Shown: positions 23,861 to 33,049, numbered from the stretch's first letter. The stretch is DNA of 64,000 nt from Deltaproteobacteria bacterium (GCA_018644785.1 JABGPV010000002.1:1-64000), one strand, 5' to 3'. The notes: a model not told the origin generated them from the sequence alone. Made by a program: numbers and translations.

Positions 23861-25843
23861 CTATCCGCCCATCATAAGATTCGGGAGAAACAGGACAATC
23901 TGAGGAAACAAGATAAAGAGAACTACGGCGAAAAGCATACACATCCAGAACGGGGTTACGCCCCTGAATATGGTATACATGGGAACTTTGGTGATCCCTG
24001 CAATGGCGAATACCGTGATGCCGATGGGGGGTGTGATGGTGGCGATCTCGACCATCATGGTGACCATAACCCCGAACCATATGGGATCAAAACCGAGCGT
24101 CATCATGGTGGGGTATACAAAGGGAAGGGTCAGGATGATTACCGGCAGGCCATTCATAACACAACCCAGAAGCAGATACATGCTCAGTACAAGGCTGACC
24201 GTTATATATCTTGAGACCTCAAGTCCGCTAAGAAACTCGGCCAGCGTAAAGGGGAGTTTGGTCAGGGCAAAAAACTGCGTAAGGGCCGTCGCATAAATGA
24301 AAATGAAGAAGATTAACCCTGCCATTTTAACGGCGCCCTTGGCATTTTCAAAGCAACTCTTGAAACTGAGTCGTTTCATGACGAGACCGATAAAAGCGGC
24401 GCAAAAGGCCCCGATCGCCCCGGCTTCGGTTGCTGAAAAAACGCCCGCGTAAATACCCCCGATGACCAGCAGAAAAAGGGGCAGCACCGGACCCGCGGAC
24501 TTCAGGGATATTATCTTTTCCCCAATGGTGGTCCTGGGTCCCGCAGGACCCAACTGAGGATTCATACGGCAGCGAATTGTGATCATCAAAATGAACAGAA
24601 TCGTTACGATAATTCCGGGGATGATACCGGCCATAAAAAGCTTCCCCACGGATTGCTCCACCATGACGCCGTAAATGATAAAGCTCAGGCTGGGAGGTAT
24701 CAGGACCCCGATGGTTGATCCGGCAGCGATTGCCCCGGTAGACAGCCGCTGGTCATATTTGTATTTTTTCATCTCTGGCAGAGCGACCGTGCTCATGGTT
24801 ACCGCTCCCGACATGGGGTCGCCCACCACGGCGGCAAAGGCCCCACAGGCCCCTACAGAGGCTGAAGCCAGGCCCCCTGGCAAGTGACCCAGCCACCTGT
24901 ATGCCGTCATGTAAATGTCTCGACTGAAATGGGCGGCCGCCACCAGTAGCCCCATCCACATAAACAGGGGGAGGACGCTGAAAACATAATTACTCGCCGT
25001 GGTCTGTGAGGTCATGCCCAGCATACCCAGGCCCGCCTCCGGACTCGTCAGATACCCCATGCCCCAAATAACGACGGTGGCCATGGCAGCGCCGATATGG
25101 ACATGGCAAAATATCAATGCAAACATGAGCAATAGGGCGATACCGCCGAAGGTGTAAGGTTCAATTTGGAAAGGAAGGAGGATTTCCGGTAAGAATGACA
25201 TCCCAAACAGGACTATGGTGACGATGATGCCCGGGGCCATCCAAAAATACATATTAACGCCCCGGGCAGCTAGATCGCCCAAGCACTCTAAAAAATCGAC
25301 CAATACGGCCAAGGCAAATAATGCCATAAAAACGGCGGTTATCATGGCAAAGGGCCAGAGCGGGATCTCCAGAAGGCCGGTGGTAGAACCGGTAGTCCAT
25401 TCGTACTGTCCCTGCACGACACTTTGCCAGCTTATGATGGAGATGATTCCCAACGCCACCAGGTCAGCCGACGCGGTGATTGCGGCTCTGATGGTCGGCG
25501 AAAATTTGTTCACAAGAACATCGACTCTCACATGGTCTTTGAGCATTTGGGTATACGCCATGCCGGAAAAGAATATGATGACCAGCAAGACTTTGACCAC
25601 CTCAATGGCGCCCGGGATGTTTATGTGCAGGGTAGCGCGTAGAATGACATCTATAACAATCAAAAGCATCCCGCCTATCAAGGCTAAGGCGCCGCTGGCA
25701 ATGCATAAATTGGATACCGGCCTTAAAAAACTGCTTAACGCCCGGCCCAGCATCAATGGCCATGAAAAGGCCTGCCCCTCCAATTTTTCGCCTGGGACCT
25801 TTTCGGTCAAGACGTTCGGGCTGGTTTCAAGAACGCTATCCAT
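23861..25843 (-). CDS. TRAP transporter fused small and large permease subunits (DctQM)
   Basis: 660 residues. About 195 N-terminal residues form the four-helix DctQ domain (ASGALALIGGMLLIVIDVIL and a following charged helix). The rest is the many-helix DctM domain with characteristic stretches such as GDPMSGAVTMSTVALPEMKK and AAGSTIGVLIPPSLSFIIYG. TRAP systems import organic acids by Na+ symport. The DctP binding protein gene lies 114 bases upstream on the same strand. The cargo is probably the organic acid metabolised by the neighbouring regulon. Confidence 0.92.
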   Translation of the reverse strand: MDSVLETSPNVLTEKVPGEKLEGQAFSWPLMLGRALSSFLRPVSNLCIASGALALIGGMLLIVIDVILRATLHINIPGAIEVVKVLLVIIFFSGMAYTQMLKDHVRVDVLVNKFSPTIRAAITASADLVALGIISIISWQSVVQGQYEWTTGSTTGLLEIPLWPFAMITAVFMALFALAVLVDFLECLGDLAARGVNMYFWMAPGIIVTIVLFGMSFLPEILLPFQIEPYTFGGIALLLMFALIFCHVHIGAAMATVVIWGMGYLTSPEAGLGMLGMTSQTTASNYVFSVLPLFMWMGLLVAAAHFSRDIYMTAYRWLGHLPGGLASASVGACGAFAAVVGDPMSGAVTMSTVALPEMKKYKYDQRLSTGAIAAGSTIGVLIPPSLSFIIYGVMVEQSVGKLFMAGIIPGIIVTILFILMITIRCRMNPQLGPAGPRTTIGEKIISLKSAGPVLPLFLLVIGGIYAGVFSATEAGAIGAFCAAFIGLVMKRLSFKSCFENAKGAVKMAGLIFFIFIYATALTQFFALTKLPFTLAEFLSGLEVSRYITVSLVLSMYLLLGCVMNGLPVIILTLPFVYPTMMTLGFDPIWFGVMVTMMVEIATITPPIGITVFAIAGITKVPMYTIFRGVTPFWMCMLFAVVLFILFPQIVLFLPNLMMGG

Positions 25844-25957
25844 ACTGTATGCCTCTCTTTTCTTTATGGTTGGTTTCTCTTTTTATCCCTCGACCCTCAT
25901 CAAGGATGAAAGCCGAGGACTCCTGCCCCATTACGGTGGAACAGGCGCCGCTAACGT

Positions 25958-27034
25958 CTATCCGAATTGATAACCGTACAGCTCCAGAAGCCGTTCAGCT
26001 TCTTCAAGAATCTTTTTCCCGGGCAGGCCTTTTTTCTCCATTTTCTCGGCCCATTCAACCCACAAGGCCCTGAAAATCTTCCTGGCCTCTTTCATGTCTT
26101 CCGGCGACCATTCGAAAAGCTCATGCCCCTTTTTCTGTGCAAGAATCTCTTCCCGCAGAATTTTATAACCGGGCAGATTAGCGCCTTCATTACATGCTCG
26201 CTGAAACCAGGGGGCCATCAACACGAATTTTTCCTGTTCCTCTGAAGTAAATTTTTTCCATATTTTGCTACTGAAGAGATAATGGCTGACGGTAGGGCTA
26301 ATGGGTACCAAGGTATGGTATTTATATACCTCATTGAGGCGAAAATTGCCAAACGCTCCCCAGGCAACCACAAGGCCCTGCACCACGCCTCTTTCGCCGG
26401 AGGTATACATCTCACCAAGGGGCAATACCAAGGCGGAAGCCCCCAATTTGCTCATGGCTTTCGCGCTTGTCTCATCGTGACACCCGATGACTTTTCCTTT
26501 GAGGTCGGCCAGGGTACGGATCGGTACCGTGGAGTGAATCTGGGAGCGCAGCATAACCGAGGAACTGATATGTTTCACCTTCGCGCTGAACTGTTTCTCA
26601 AACTCAGGGAACTTCTCCCGGAGTATGCTCAGAACCAGGTTGGATGTGGCCATGTTAGGGAAGAGGCCGGGCAAGGAAAAGAGGTCATACAGGGGGAAGG
26701 CCCCTGGATTCATTGCACCGAAAATCCATGCAAAGTCGGCAATCCCAAGTTGCAAAGCCCTGTACATGTCGGGCCCTGGAACCAGCGTGCCGCCGGGATA
26801 ATGGGTTACCTTTATCCTGCCGTGAGACGCCTTTTCTATCATTTTCCCGGGCCATTCATCCATGCGCGCAAACGCTTTAGAACCTGGTGCAGCAATGGTC
26901 GGCATTTTCAGGTCTATTTCAGCCTTTTTAAAAACTTTCTTTTCCTTCGCATAAGGCAATCCGGGGTTAAGTAATGTCACCGTTACGGCTAACAAGAAGA
27001 AAATGCCGATGAGCTGTATGATGTTTCTTTTCAT
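25958..27034 (-). CDS. TRAP transporter substrate-binding protein (DctP)
   Basis: 358 residues with a Sec signal (IGIFFLLAVTVTLLNPGLPYA). The mature protein has the DctP pattern, including KASHGRIKVTHYPGGTLVPG and IRTLADLKGKVIGCHDETSA, where family members place the ligand-binding Arg/Asn. It should deliver a carboxylate substrate to the DctQM permease encoded next. A GGAG precedes the ATG. The exact ligand cannot be read from sequence. Confidence 0.92.
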   Translation of the reverse strand: MKRNIIQLIGIFFLLAVTVTLLNPGLPYAKEKKVFKKAEIDLKMPTIAAPGSKAFARMDEWPGKMIEKASHGRIKVTHYPGGTLVPGPDMYRALQLGIADFAWIFGAMNPGAFPLYDLFSLPGLFPNMATSNLVLSILREKFPEFEKQFSAKVKHISSSVMLRSQIHSTVPIRTLADLKGKVIGCHDETSAKAMSKLGASALVLPLGEMYTSGERGVVQGLVVAWGAFGNFRLNEVYKYHTLVPISPTVSHYLFSSKIWKKFTSEEQEKFVLMAPWFQRACNEGANLPGYKILREEILAQKKGHELFEWSPEDMKEARKIFRALWVEWAEKMEKKGLPGKKILEEAERLLELYGYQFG

Positions 27035-27153
27035 TTTTAACTCTCCTTATGGTTTATTCTTGCGCCCTCGCCTCTTGTAAAGTAAGGGCTGGGCAGTAAA
27101 GTATTTAAAATATTCATCCTCTTAGGCACATTCACATCGATTTTAAACCATTG

Positions 27154-27516
27154 TTATCGCTTTTCCTCCTTTCGATAATTTGGGTTGTTCGCATTCAGTT
27201 CACGTGCGGCTTTCAGCGTTTTCATCCCTCCCGTGTGTGAAACTGCATTGAATTTAATCTCGGTTGGTTCGCTTAAAAGATTCATAGCCCCGAGCAGAAC
27301 ACCGAAGTGGTCAGATCCTAAATGATTATCCAAATCCACCTGTGTTTTCCACTCCTCAACCAGATTGAAAGCATTTTCATTCTCAATATCTTGGTAAAAA
27401 TGGCAGCTTATACACCCATTCTGCTTTCGGGTGCGCTGAATCAATGCTTCAACTGTTTGCAAAAGTTCTTTACGCTTTTGAAGAAGCACCTTCATTCTTG
27501 TTGCCAGAACTATCAC
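27154..27516 (-). CDS. ABM-domain (antibiotic biosynthesis monooxygenase-like) protein
   Basis: 120 residues of the small dimeric ferredoxin-like ABM fold: LLQTVEALIQRTRKQNGCIS, then CHFYQDIENENAFNLVEEWK. The GTG at 27516 is preferred because GGAG stands 9 nt upstream; a longer GTG start at 27531 directly follows a TAA and has no ribosome site. It is the first gene after the sigma-54 promoter and palindrome at 27605-27758, leading into the TRAP operon. In an anaerobe a monooxygenase role is doubtful; a binding or isomerase-like role is equally possible. Confidence 0.72.
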   Translation of the reverse strand: MIVLATRMKVLLQKRKELLQTVEALIQRTRKQNGCISCHFYQDIENENAFNLVEEWKTQVDLDNHLGSDHFGVLLGAMNLLSEPTEIKFNAVSHTGGMKTLKAARELNANNPNYRKEEKR

Positions 27517-27604
27517 GGATGTTTTCTCCACTTAAAAACGACAATTTCGCTTGCATAGATTTGGTCTTTTTGCAAAAGACATCTGGGATGTCTAAAAATA
27601 TAAA

Positions 27605-27621
27605 TTCAAGATTGGTGCCAA
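27605..27621 (-). promoter_or_regulatory. candidate sigma-54 (-24/-12) promoter of the TRAP operon
   Basis: On the minus strand TTGGCAC-CAATC-TTGAA has GG at 27619-27618 and the -12 dinucleotide 10 bases later (27607-27606), but as GA instead of the consensus GC. It lies about 90 bases before the ABM gene start and about 97 bases downstream of the palindrome at 27716-27758. The weak -12 element lowers confidence. The geometry matches the stronger sites at 31411 and 31600. Confidence 0.55.
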
Positions 27622-27715
27622 AAGCTACCAAATGATAGGGATGTTGTATATCTGATTGATTGGATTAGTGGATTTGTCTAAATAGGATTATGAAATCTTT
27701 GTAAAGAAACTGGAT

Positions 27716-27758
27716 TTACCCGCTGTATTCCGTGCCTTCCACGGAATACAGCGGGTAA
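27716..27758. promoter_or_regulatory. 19-bp perfect palindrome, candidate enhancer (UAS) for the sigma-54 activator
   Basis: TTACCCGCTGTATTCCGTG (27716-27734) is followed by a 5-base loop and its perfect reverse complement (27740-27758). Sixteen bases of each arm recur, with one mismatch, at 31477-31513. It lies between the sigma-54 activator gene and the TRAP operon. It could double as a terminator for the activator gene, but the second copy stands between divergent promoters, where a terminator makes no sense. Confidence 0.7.
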
Positions 27759-27889
27759 TCTTTTTAGATGAATGTCATAGCCACAGGAATAAGGATTTTG
27801 GATAAAAGGGTGTGTGGGTTTTCTGTCTGTGTGTAAATGGGAGGTTGCTTCATCCAACCGCCGGTAAAGTGCTGGAAAAATCCAAGAAT

Positions 27890-29494
27890 TCAAACCTTCG
27901 GCCGTTTGATGCCGAGTTTATTCATGCGGGTTCGCAGCGTACTGGGGTTTAAGCCCAAGCGTTCAGCAGCTCCGTTGGCCCCCTGGATCTTCCAATAGGT
28001 GTTTTCAAGTGTCCGAACAATGTGTTCACACTCCATCTCTTCAAGTGTCTTCGTATCATCTACGGACAGAGTTGAAGAGGTTGGAATTTCAACCTGCAAC
28101 TTGCCGTCTTTGCAGGTTATCACCGCCCGTTCAAGCACGTTTTCCAGTTCCCTGACATTGCCGGGCCAGGGATATTTTTGCAAAGCCTTTATGGTTTTTG
28201 AAGGAATTGCCTTGATTTTTTTGCCCAGTTTTTTGCCAAATTTGTTGCTGAAGGCATTAACGAGCAGGGGGATATCTTCCACACGCTGCTGAAGTGGCGG
28301 TACCGTGAGTGGAAAAACATTTAATCTGTACCAGAGATCTTGCCGGAAGCGGCCATTCTTAACTTCTTTTTCAAGATCCCGGTTTGTGGCAGCTATCACC
28401 CGAACATCGGTTTGTATTGTACGGGAACTGCCCAACCGCTCGAATTCTCCATCCTGAAGCGCCCTGAGCAGTTTTGGCTGCAACTCTAAAGGTAGTTCGC
28501 CAATCTCGTCCAGAAAAAGAGTTCCCCCATTGGCAAGTTCAAAACGACCTACCTGTCTAGCTTGAGCACTGGTAAACGCCCCCTTCTCATGGCCGAACAA
28601 TTCACTTTCGATAAGGTTTGAAGGGAGTGTGGCGCAATTCACTTTTATCAGGGGTCGGTCTTTACGCCCGCTTGCGTTATGCAGCGCTCTGGCAATCAAC
28701 TCTTTTCCCGTGCCGGTTTCGCCCAGGATGACTACAGTGGCATCTGTGGGAGCGACTTGCTCCACCTTGAACAGGACGTACTTAAGCGCATCACTTTGAC
28801 CGATAATCTCTTCAAAGTTGTGCTCCAGTTTGATCTCTTCCCTGAGATAGGTATAATCGTCCTCAAGCTGTTTTTTTAATTGTCTTATCTTCGCGAGCGT
28901 TTTCTGGAGCTTCAGCTCCGACTTCTTTCGCTCCAGTGCATTGGCAAAGATCTCTCCTGCGAATCGAAGGCGCCCAACAAGATCATCCGGCCAATGTTGT
29001 TCAGAGCGAAAAGCACCCAATGCAATGGCGCCCATAATTGAGCCGCCAACGGTCAACGGCATGGCGAGCGCCGATTTCAGACCCGTTTTCTGGAAACGCT
29101 GTTTGTCACGTATGGCCTCATCAGGCAGTTGGTCGGCACGGGAGAAGATAACCAGTTCATTGGCGAGCAATTTTTCGGAGACCCAGGGATAATTGACATT
29201 TAAAAGGCCTAAGGGAAATGGTTCAAGTCCCTTGATCGCCCATGAATGCGTGACGTTAAATGCTTTAGGATCTTCTAATAGCTCAAACAGAGAACCCCTC
29301 TCGACCCCAAGAAACTCTACGATGAGTTGAAGGCCGGACTCGATTTCCTTGTCAATATGGTTAGTGGGCAGATTGATGAATCTGGCTGAGAGTTCGGAAA
29401 CAAGCGTCTCGAAATAAAGCCGTTTATCAGCACCTTCATCATTCTTTTTGTATTGAGTACTTTGGTTCCGTGATTTCGTCACCCTTTGCCCCAA
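27890..29494 (-). CDS. sigma-54-dependent transcriptional activator (GAF-AAA+-Fis)
   Basis: 534 residues: GAF sensor at about 25-190, coiled linker, AAA+ domain at about 220-450 with Walker A GETGTGKE, the sigma-54 contact loop GAFTSA (usual GAFTGA), Walker [13 protein letters not shown] and arginine-finger region [13 protein letters not shown], then a Fis-type HTH ([20 protein letters not shown]). The absence of a receiver domain means a ligand sensed by GAF probably controls it. It lies directly upstream of the TRAP/dehalogenase-like operon, and palindromes near three -24/-12 promoters are probable targets. The start is a TTG at 29494; a GTG 12 bases later is possible. Confidence 0.92.
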   Translation of the reverse strand: MGQRVTKSRNQSTQYKKNDEGADKRLYFETLVSELSARFINLPTNHIDKEIESGLQLIVEFLGVERGSLFELLEDPKAFNVTHSWAIKGLEPFPLGLLNVNYPWVSEKLLANELVIFSRADQLPDEAIRDKQRFQKTGLKSALAMPLTVGGSIMGAIALGAFRSEQHWPDDLVGRLRFAGEIFANALERKKSELKLQKTLAKIRQLKKQLEDDYTYLREEIKLEHNFEEIIGQSDALKYVLFKVEQVAPTDATVVILGETGTGKELIARALHNASGRKDRPLIKVNCATLPSNLIESELFGHEKGAFTSAQARQVGRFELANGGTLFLDEIGELPLELQPKLLRALQDGEFERLGSSRTIQTDVRVIAATNRDLEKEVKNGRFRQDLWYRLNVFPLTVPPLQQRVEDIPLLVNAFSNKFGKKLGKKIKAIPSKTIKALQKYPWPGNVRELENVLERAVITCKDGKLQVEIPTSSTLSVDDTKTLEEMECEHIVRTLENTYWKIQGANGAAERLGLNPSTLRTRMNKLGIKRPKV

Positions 29495-29620
29495 TTTCTA
29501 TGAATTGTTTTTGTTTAGCAGGAAGTATAGGTCCAACGGCATTGTGCGTCAAGTCTAAATGATACACACTATGTTGTGGATTCTTGTTTCAGGATGTCTT
29601 CGCGGGAAAATTAAAGCGGT

Positions 29621-30754
29621 TCAATTATTTCTAAAGTGAGCAGGTAAAGTACGGTTATCTCTTTCCGCCAAAATCTTTTCATGGAGCTCCCGGAAACTTT
29701 GCGCCAACTGCGCCTCTTTTTTATCAGGCCTGATTTTCAGCTCCAATGCCTCGGTGGGGCAAACGGTCGCGCAAACCCCGCACCCGATGCACCACTGTTG
29801 ATCAACAACCGCAACATCATCCTTTAGTGTCATGGCATCCACCGGGCAGATTTCAATACACGCGCCGCAGCTGATACATTTATCTTCATCTGTTTCCCGG
29901 AGGAAATAGGTGGCCATCAGAGCGTCTCTCGGCAGATATCTTCTTTTGATTGAACCCACATTCCAACACGCACATCCACAGCAATTACAGTTATGCTGGA
30001 CTTCCCCTTCAGCATTGTCGACAAAATGGACCAGACCCGCCTCTTCGCTCTTCTTTATGATTGCAAGGGTTTCCTCTCTTGTGATCTCTTTTCCGAAACC
30101 CTTATCAATAACATAACGCGCCATGTCATTGAATTTGATGCACACTTCATTGGGATGCCCGCAACCGCTGCCCGTCAAGTGCTCTCTCGTTTTCCTGCAG
30201 GCACAGTGGCAGACCGCAAATACCTCTGCCGCTTGAATGACGCTCTCCATGGCGTGGTATGGGTAAACCGCCTGCATATCAGCGTTGATTGCCTTTTTAA
30301 CCGGTACATAGCGGTATGGTTTGGTGTCAGTCCCATAGGTGACCTTGCTCACCTTCTTATTATAATATTGACGTATAAGCCCTGCCATTTTTCGTGCGGT
30401 GGGCGTGTCTTCACCTTTCCAGAAAAATGCCTGGGGAAACCCGAATCCCGCCTGGTGTAGGGCATAGCCTTTTTCGTTTTCTTCTGTCATAGCAGAGAAA
30501 ACCAACCCCTTCTGTGAAAGGTTTTCCAGAACGTCCACCAACTCTCCCCGGGGAAGATCGCTTTGAGCGGCGATGTCATCAATACGCTGTGGCTGTAACG
30601 GAACAACTCCGGTGGGAATGGCCAGCACAACCGCTGCTTCCCGTGGGGTGAACATCTCTTTTAGAATTGTTATTAAATCCTTCGTCTCGGGAAAACCCAT
30701 GCCCAAATAAGACATATGTTTGCTCAATTTTTCATAAATATCTTTATGGATCAT
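29621..30754 (-). CDS. 4Fe-4S protein with N-terminal helix-turn-helix-like domain and C-terminal ferredoxin
   Basis: 377 residues. The first 110 or so resemble a winged helix (EAAVVLAIPTGVVPLQPQRI). The middle has a Cys cluster (VCHCACRKTREHLTGSGCGH) and CNCCGCACW. The end has a two-cluster ferredoxin, CISCGACIEICP and CIGCGVCATVCP. Such proteins occur in Desulfobacterota next to oxidoreductases, probably as electron carriers. The ATG at 30754 has AAGGA upstream. It follows the thioesterase gene by 133 bases on the same strand and may share its sigma-54 promoter. The precise role is unknown. Confidence 0.7.
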   Translation of the reverse strand: MIHKDIYEKLSKHMSYLGMGFPETKDLITILKEMFTPREAAVVLAIPTGVVPLQPQRIDDIAAQSDLPRGELVDVLENLSQKGLVFSAMTEENEKGYALHQAGFGFPQAFFWKGEDTPTARKMAGLIRQYYNKKVSKVTYGTDTKPYRYVPVKKAINADMQAVYPYHAMESVIQAAEVFAVCHCACRKTREHLTGSGCGHPNEVCIKFNDMARYVIDKGFGKEITREETLAIIKKSEEAGLVHFVDNAEGEVQHNCNCCGCACWNVGSIKRRYLPRDALMATYFLRETDEDKCISCGACIEICPVDAMTLKDDVAVVDQQWCIGCGVCATVCPTEALELKIRPDKKEAQLAQSFRELHEKILAERDNRTLPAHFRNN

Positions 30755-30887
30755 ATGGGTTCCTTTGAATGTATTTTTTAGCGGTGTCAACGGAACAACT
30801 TATCAAAATGGTGGTATAATTGTTTCGTATTTGGTAAGGGGAAGTTAAAAGACAAGGTGCAGAAATATCGATATATTTAAGATATCC

Positions 30888-31367
30888 CTAAGACTTTTTT
30901 TTCTTCTTCTTTTCCCGCAATCGCGACTCTCTTCGTTCAATGGCCTCGGTGTTTCGCCTTTTCTCTTCCTCGGTCTTGAAGATGATCCGCGGAAGCTCTT
31001 TTGTGTGACCGGTTTCATCTAAACCCACCAAAGTGAGATAGGCAGAGGCAATCTTGCGGATCTTTCCCGTGAGCAGGTCTTCTGTTTCCGCCCGAACACC
31101 GATTTCCATGGAGGTTCTCCCCACCATATTGATGCTCCCTTTGAGTGTAAGCAGATTCCCCACATAGGCAGGATAGTGGAAGTCCAGTCTGTCCACAGAG
31201 GCAGTCACAGCGTTGCAGCGGGCATGTCGCATCCCCACAACGGTTGCAGTCGTATCAATATGTTTCATAATTACACCACCGAGGATGTTTCCCGAAGGGT
31301 TGGCATCTTCCGGCAGCATTACGTGTGACATGATGACAGCGCTATCTTTTGCGGTTTTTGATTCCAT
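30888..31367 (-). CDS. acyl-CoA thioesterase (hot-dog fold, YciA/BACH type)
   Basis: 159 residues with the hot-dog pattern: MLPEDANPSGNILGGVIMKH, DFHYPAYVGNLLTLKGSINM and TSMEIGVRAETEDLLTGKIR, ending in a Lys-rich tail. It should hydrolyse an acyl-CoA, releasing CoA, for example to relieve CoA trapping during aromatic metabolism. The ATG at 31367 has GGAGGA about 8 nt upstream. A strong sigma-54-type promoter (31411-31428) lies 45 bases upstream, sharing the palindrome at 31477-31513 with the divergent pad operon. Confidence 0.85.
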   Translation of the reverse strand: MESKTAKDSAVIMSHVMLPEDANPSGNILGGVIMKHIDTTATVVGMRHARCNAVTASVDRLDFHYPAYVGNLLTLKGSINMVGRTSMEIGVRAETEDLLTGKIRKIASAYLTLVGLDETGHTKELPRIIFKTEEEKRRNTEAIERRESRLREKKKKKKS

Positions 31368-31410
31368 GTTGCTTTTCCTCCAATTTTTGAAAATCCGTAA
31401 GAAACCTTCC

Positions 31411-31428
31411 AGCAAAACACATGCCAAA
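31411..31428 (-). promoter_or_regulatory. sigma-54 (-24/-12) promoter of the thioesterase gene
   Basis: The minus strand reads TTTGGCATGTGTTTTGCT: GG at 31425-31424 and GC at 31413-31412 with exactly 10 bases between them, the strict sigma-54 spacing. The sequence is nearly identical to the divergent site at 31600-31616 (TTGGCATATGTTTTGCT). Confidence 0.75.
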
Positions 31429-31476
31429 TTCGGAAGCGCTTTATCCCTGCTAATATGACATTCACCTAAAAACGCA

Positions 31477-31513
31477 CCCGCTGTATCCCGTGGAAAGCAC
31501 GGAATACAGCGGG
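31477..31513. promoter_or_regulatory. second copy of the palindromic UAS, between divergent sigma-54 promoters
   Basis: CCCGCTGTATCCCGTG, a 5-base loop, then CACGGAATACAGCGGG. It differs by a single base from a perfect palindrome and matches the core of 27716-27758. It lies 52 bases from the -24 element of the thioesterase promoter and 89 bases from that of the pad promoter, a normal enhancer position for both. Confidence 0.72.
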
Positions 31514-31599
31514 CTGGTTTGTTTTTATTGTGAATGTTCAATGATAATGCTTTCAAAATTCACTTATCCATTCAAGCAGATATGCGAGATATCTTTTAT

Positions 31600-31616
31600 T
31601 TGGCATATGTTTTGCT
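31600..31616 (+). promoter_or_regulatory. sigma-54 (-24/-12) promoter of the hydantoinase-pad operon
   Basis: TTGGCATATGTTTTGCT has GG at 31602-31603 and GC at 31614-31615, 10 bases apart as sigma-54 requires. It stands 76 bases before the ATG of the hydantoinase-like gene that opens the pad operon, and 89 bases downstream of the palindromic UAS. Confidence 0.78.
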
Positions 31617-31690
31617 CCTCTTGTAATCGAAAGTAAAGAGTTCGAGACCAATGGCATATTTTCATACATAGCAAATAAAGGAGACTGACC

Positions 31691-33049
31691 ATGCTGGACC
31701 TAAAAATCATCAACGGGAAAGTATTTATTCCAGGGGGAGGCTTTTTTGATCTGGAACTGGGAATCAAAGACGGAAAAATCGCCATGATAGGAAGCTCCAA
31801 TGATATGCCCGAGGCCAATGAGGTCCTGGATGCTGGTGGGAATATCGTAATGCCCGGGGTGGTGGATCCACACATCCACCTCGGCATCTTCGGAGATTTT
31901 GCCATGGAATGTGAACACGAAACCAGAGCCGCTCTGGCCGGCGGTGTTACCACGGTGGGCGTGTTCATGGGAGGGGGCGAGTCCTACCTGCCGCAACTCG
32001 GTTCGCTGATCGATATTGTGGAACAAAAAAGCTCGGTCGATCTCATGTTTCATCTGAGTGTCTTTACGGATGATCAGATGGCCGAAATGGAGGAATGTTA
32101 CAAGCGGTTCGGTGTGACGTCATTCAAATTTTATATGGCGGGCGTAAAGGGGGTCTTTCCCGGTGTCACGGACGGTTTTATCTTTGATGGGTTTAAAAAG
32201 GTTGCTTCCATGGGTGACAAGGCGCTGGCCTGCGTTCACTGTGAGGATCAATCCCTGATTGATGTGGCCTTTGACAAAGTTGCCGCCGAAACACCGGATG
32301 GAACCCTGGTGGATTGGGCCAAAACAGGACCTGACATGGCGGAAGAAGAAGCCATTATGAGGGCTTACTATCTGGCGGAAAAGGCCAACAATAGACTGTA
32401 TATTGTTCATATTTCCACAGGAGACGGTGCTTCCCGATTCAAGATGCTCAAGAAAACGGACTATCATCGGGTCTACGGAGAAACCACTTCGGCCTATCTT
32501 TCCGTGAACAAGAATGATCCTTTCGGTATGCTGGGGAAAATGCTTCCCCCGCTCAGGGATCAGAAGGACAACGACACCCTGTGGGAGCGGGTGAATGATG
32601 GCACCATTGACACTTTCGGTACCGACAATGTGAGCATGACACTGGAGGTCAAGCAGGCTGAAAATGGAATGCTCGGCGCCATGCCCGGTTATCCCATTCT
32701 TCAGACACATCTCTCCGCCATCCTCACGGAAGGTTACCATAAACGCGGTGTGGCACTTGACAAGATCCTGACCCGGGCAACCCTCAATCCTGCGAAAATT
32801 TTTGGACTTTACCCACAGAAGGGGACCATTGCCGTCGGAAGCGATGCGGACATTGTGGTTCTCGATCTGGAAAAAGAATGGGTGGTCAAGAGCGAGGATC
32901 TTTTTTCCTATGGAGATTTTTCCCTTTACGAAGGAAAAACGCTGAAAGGAAAACCGTCGGTTGTGATTAAGGGCGGGAAAAAGGCCTATGAAGACGATAA
33001 AATCCTGGTTGATCCCGGGGCAGGGAACTACCTGCGCAGAAACCTTTAG
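31691..33049 (+). CDS. dihydropyrimidinase/hydantoinase-like amidohydrolase
   Basis: 452 residues of the cyclic amidohydrolase superfamily. The metal site is recognisable: H61-x-H63 in DPHIHLG, the carboxylated lysine K146 in SFKFYMAG, H183 in CVHCED, a later His in LYIVHISTG and Asp in DTFGTDN. The stretch KMLPPLRDQKDNDTLWERV is typical of hydantoinases. It would open a cyclic imide or amide ring such as a hydantoin. It opens the operon that continues into padEFGHI, 60 bases away. The substrate is not deducible; allantoinase or dihydroorotase are alternatives judged less likely. Confidence 0.8.
   Translation: MLDLKIINGKVFIPGGGFFDLELGIKDGKIAMIGSSNDMPEANEVLDAGGNIVMPGVVDPHIHLGIFGDFAMECEHETRAALAGGVTTVGVFMGGGESYLPQLGSLIDIVEQKSSVDLMFHLSVFTDDQMAEMEECYKRFGVTSFKFYMAGVKGVFPGVTDGFIFDGFKKVASMGDKALACVHCEDQSLIDVAFDKVAAETPDGTLVDWAKTGPDMAEEEAIMRAYYLAEKANNRLYIVHISTGDGASRFKMLKKTDYHRVYGETTSAYLSVNKNDPFGMLGKMLPPLRDQKDNDTLWERVNDGTIDTFGTDNVSMTLEVKQAENGMLGAMPGYPILQTHLSAILTEGYHKRGVALDKILTRATLNPAKIFGLYPQKGTIAVGSDADIVVLDLEKEWVVKSEDLFSYGDFSLYEGKTLKGKPSVVIKGGKKAYEDDKILVDPGAGNYLRRNL

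Noticed and set aside
27716..27758. Intrinsic terminator for the sigma-54 activator gene
   Set aside because: The stem is terminator-like, but a near-identical copy stands between divergent promoters at 31477-31513 where nothing ends, so a regulatory palindrome explains both.
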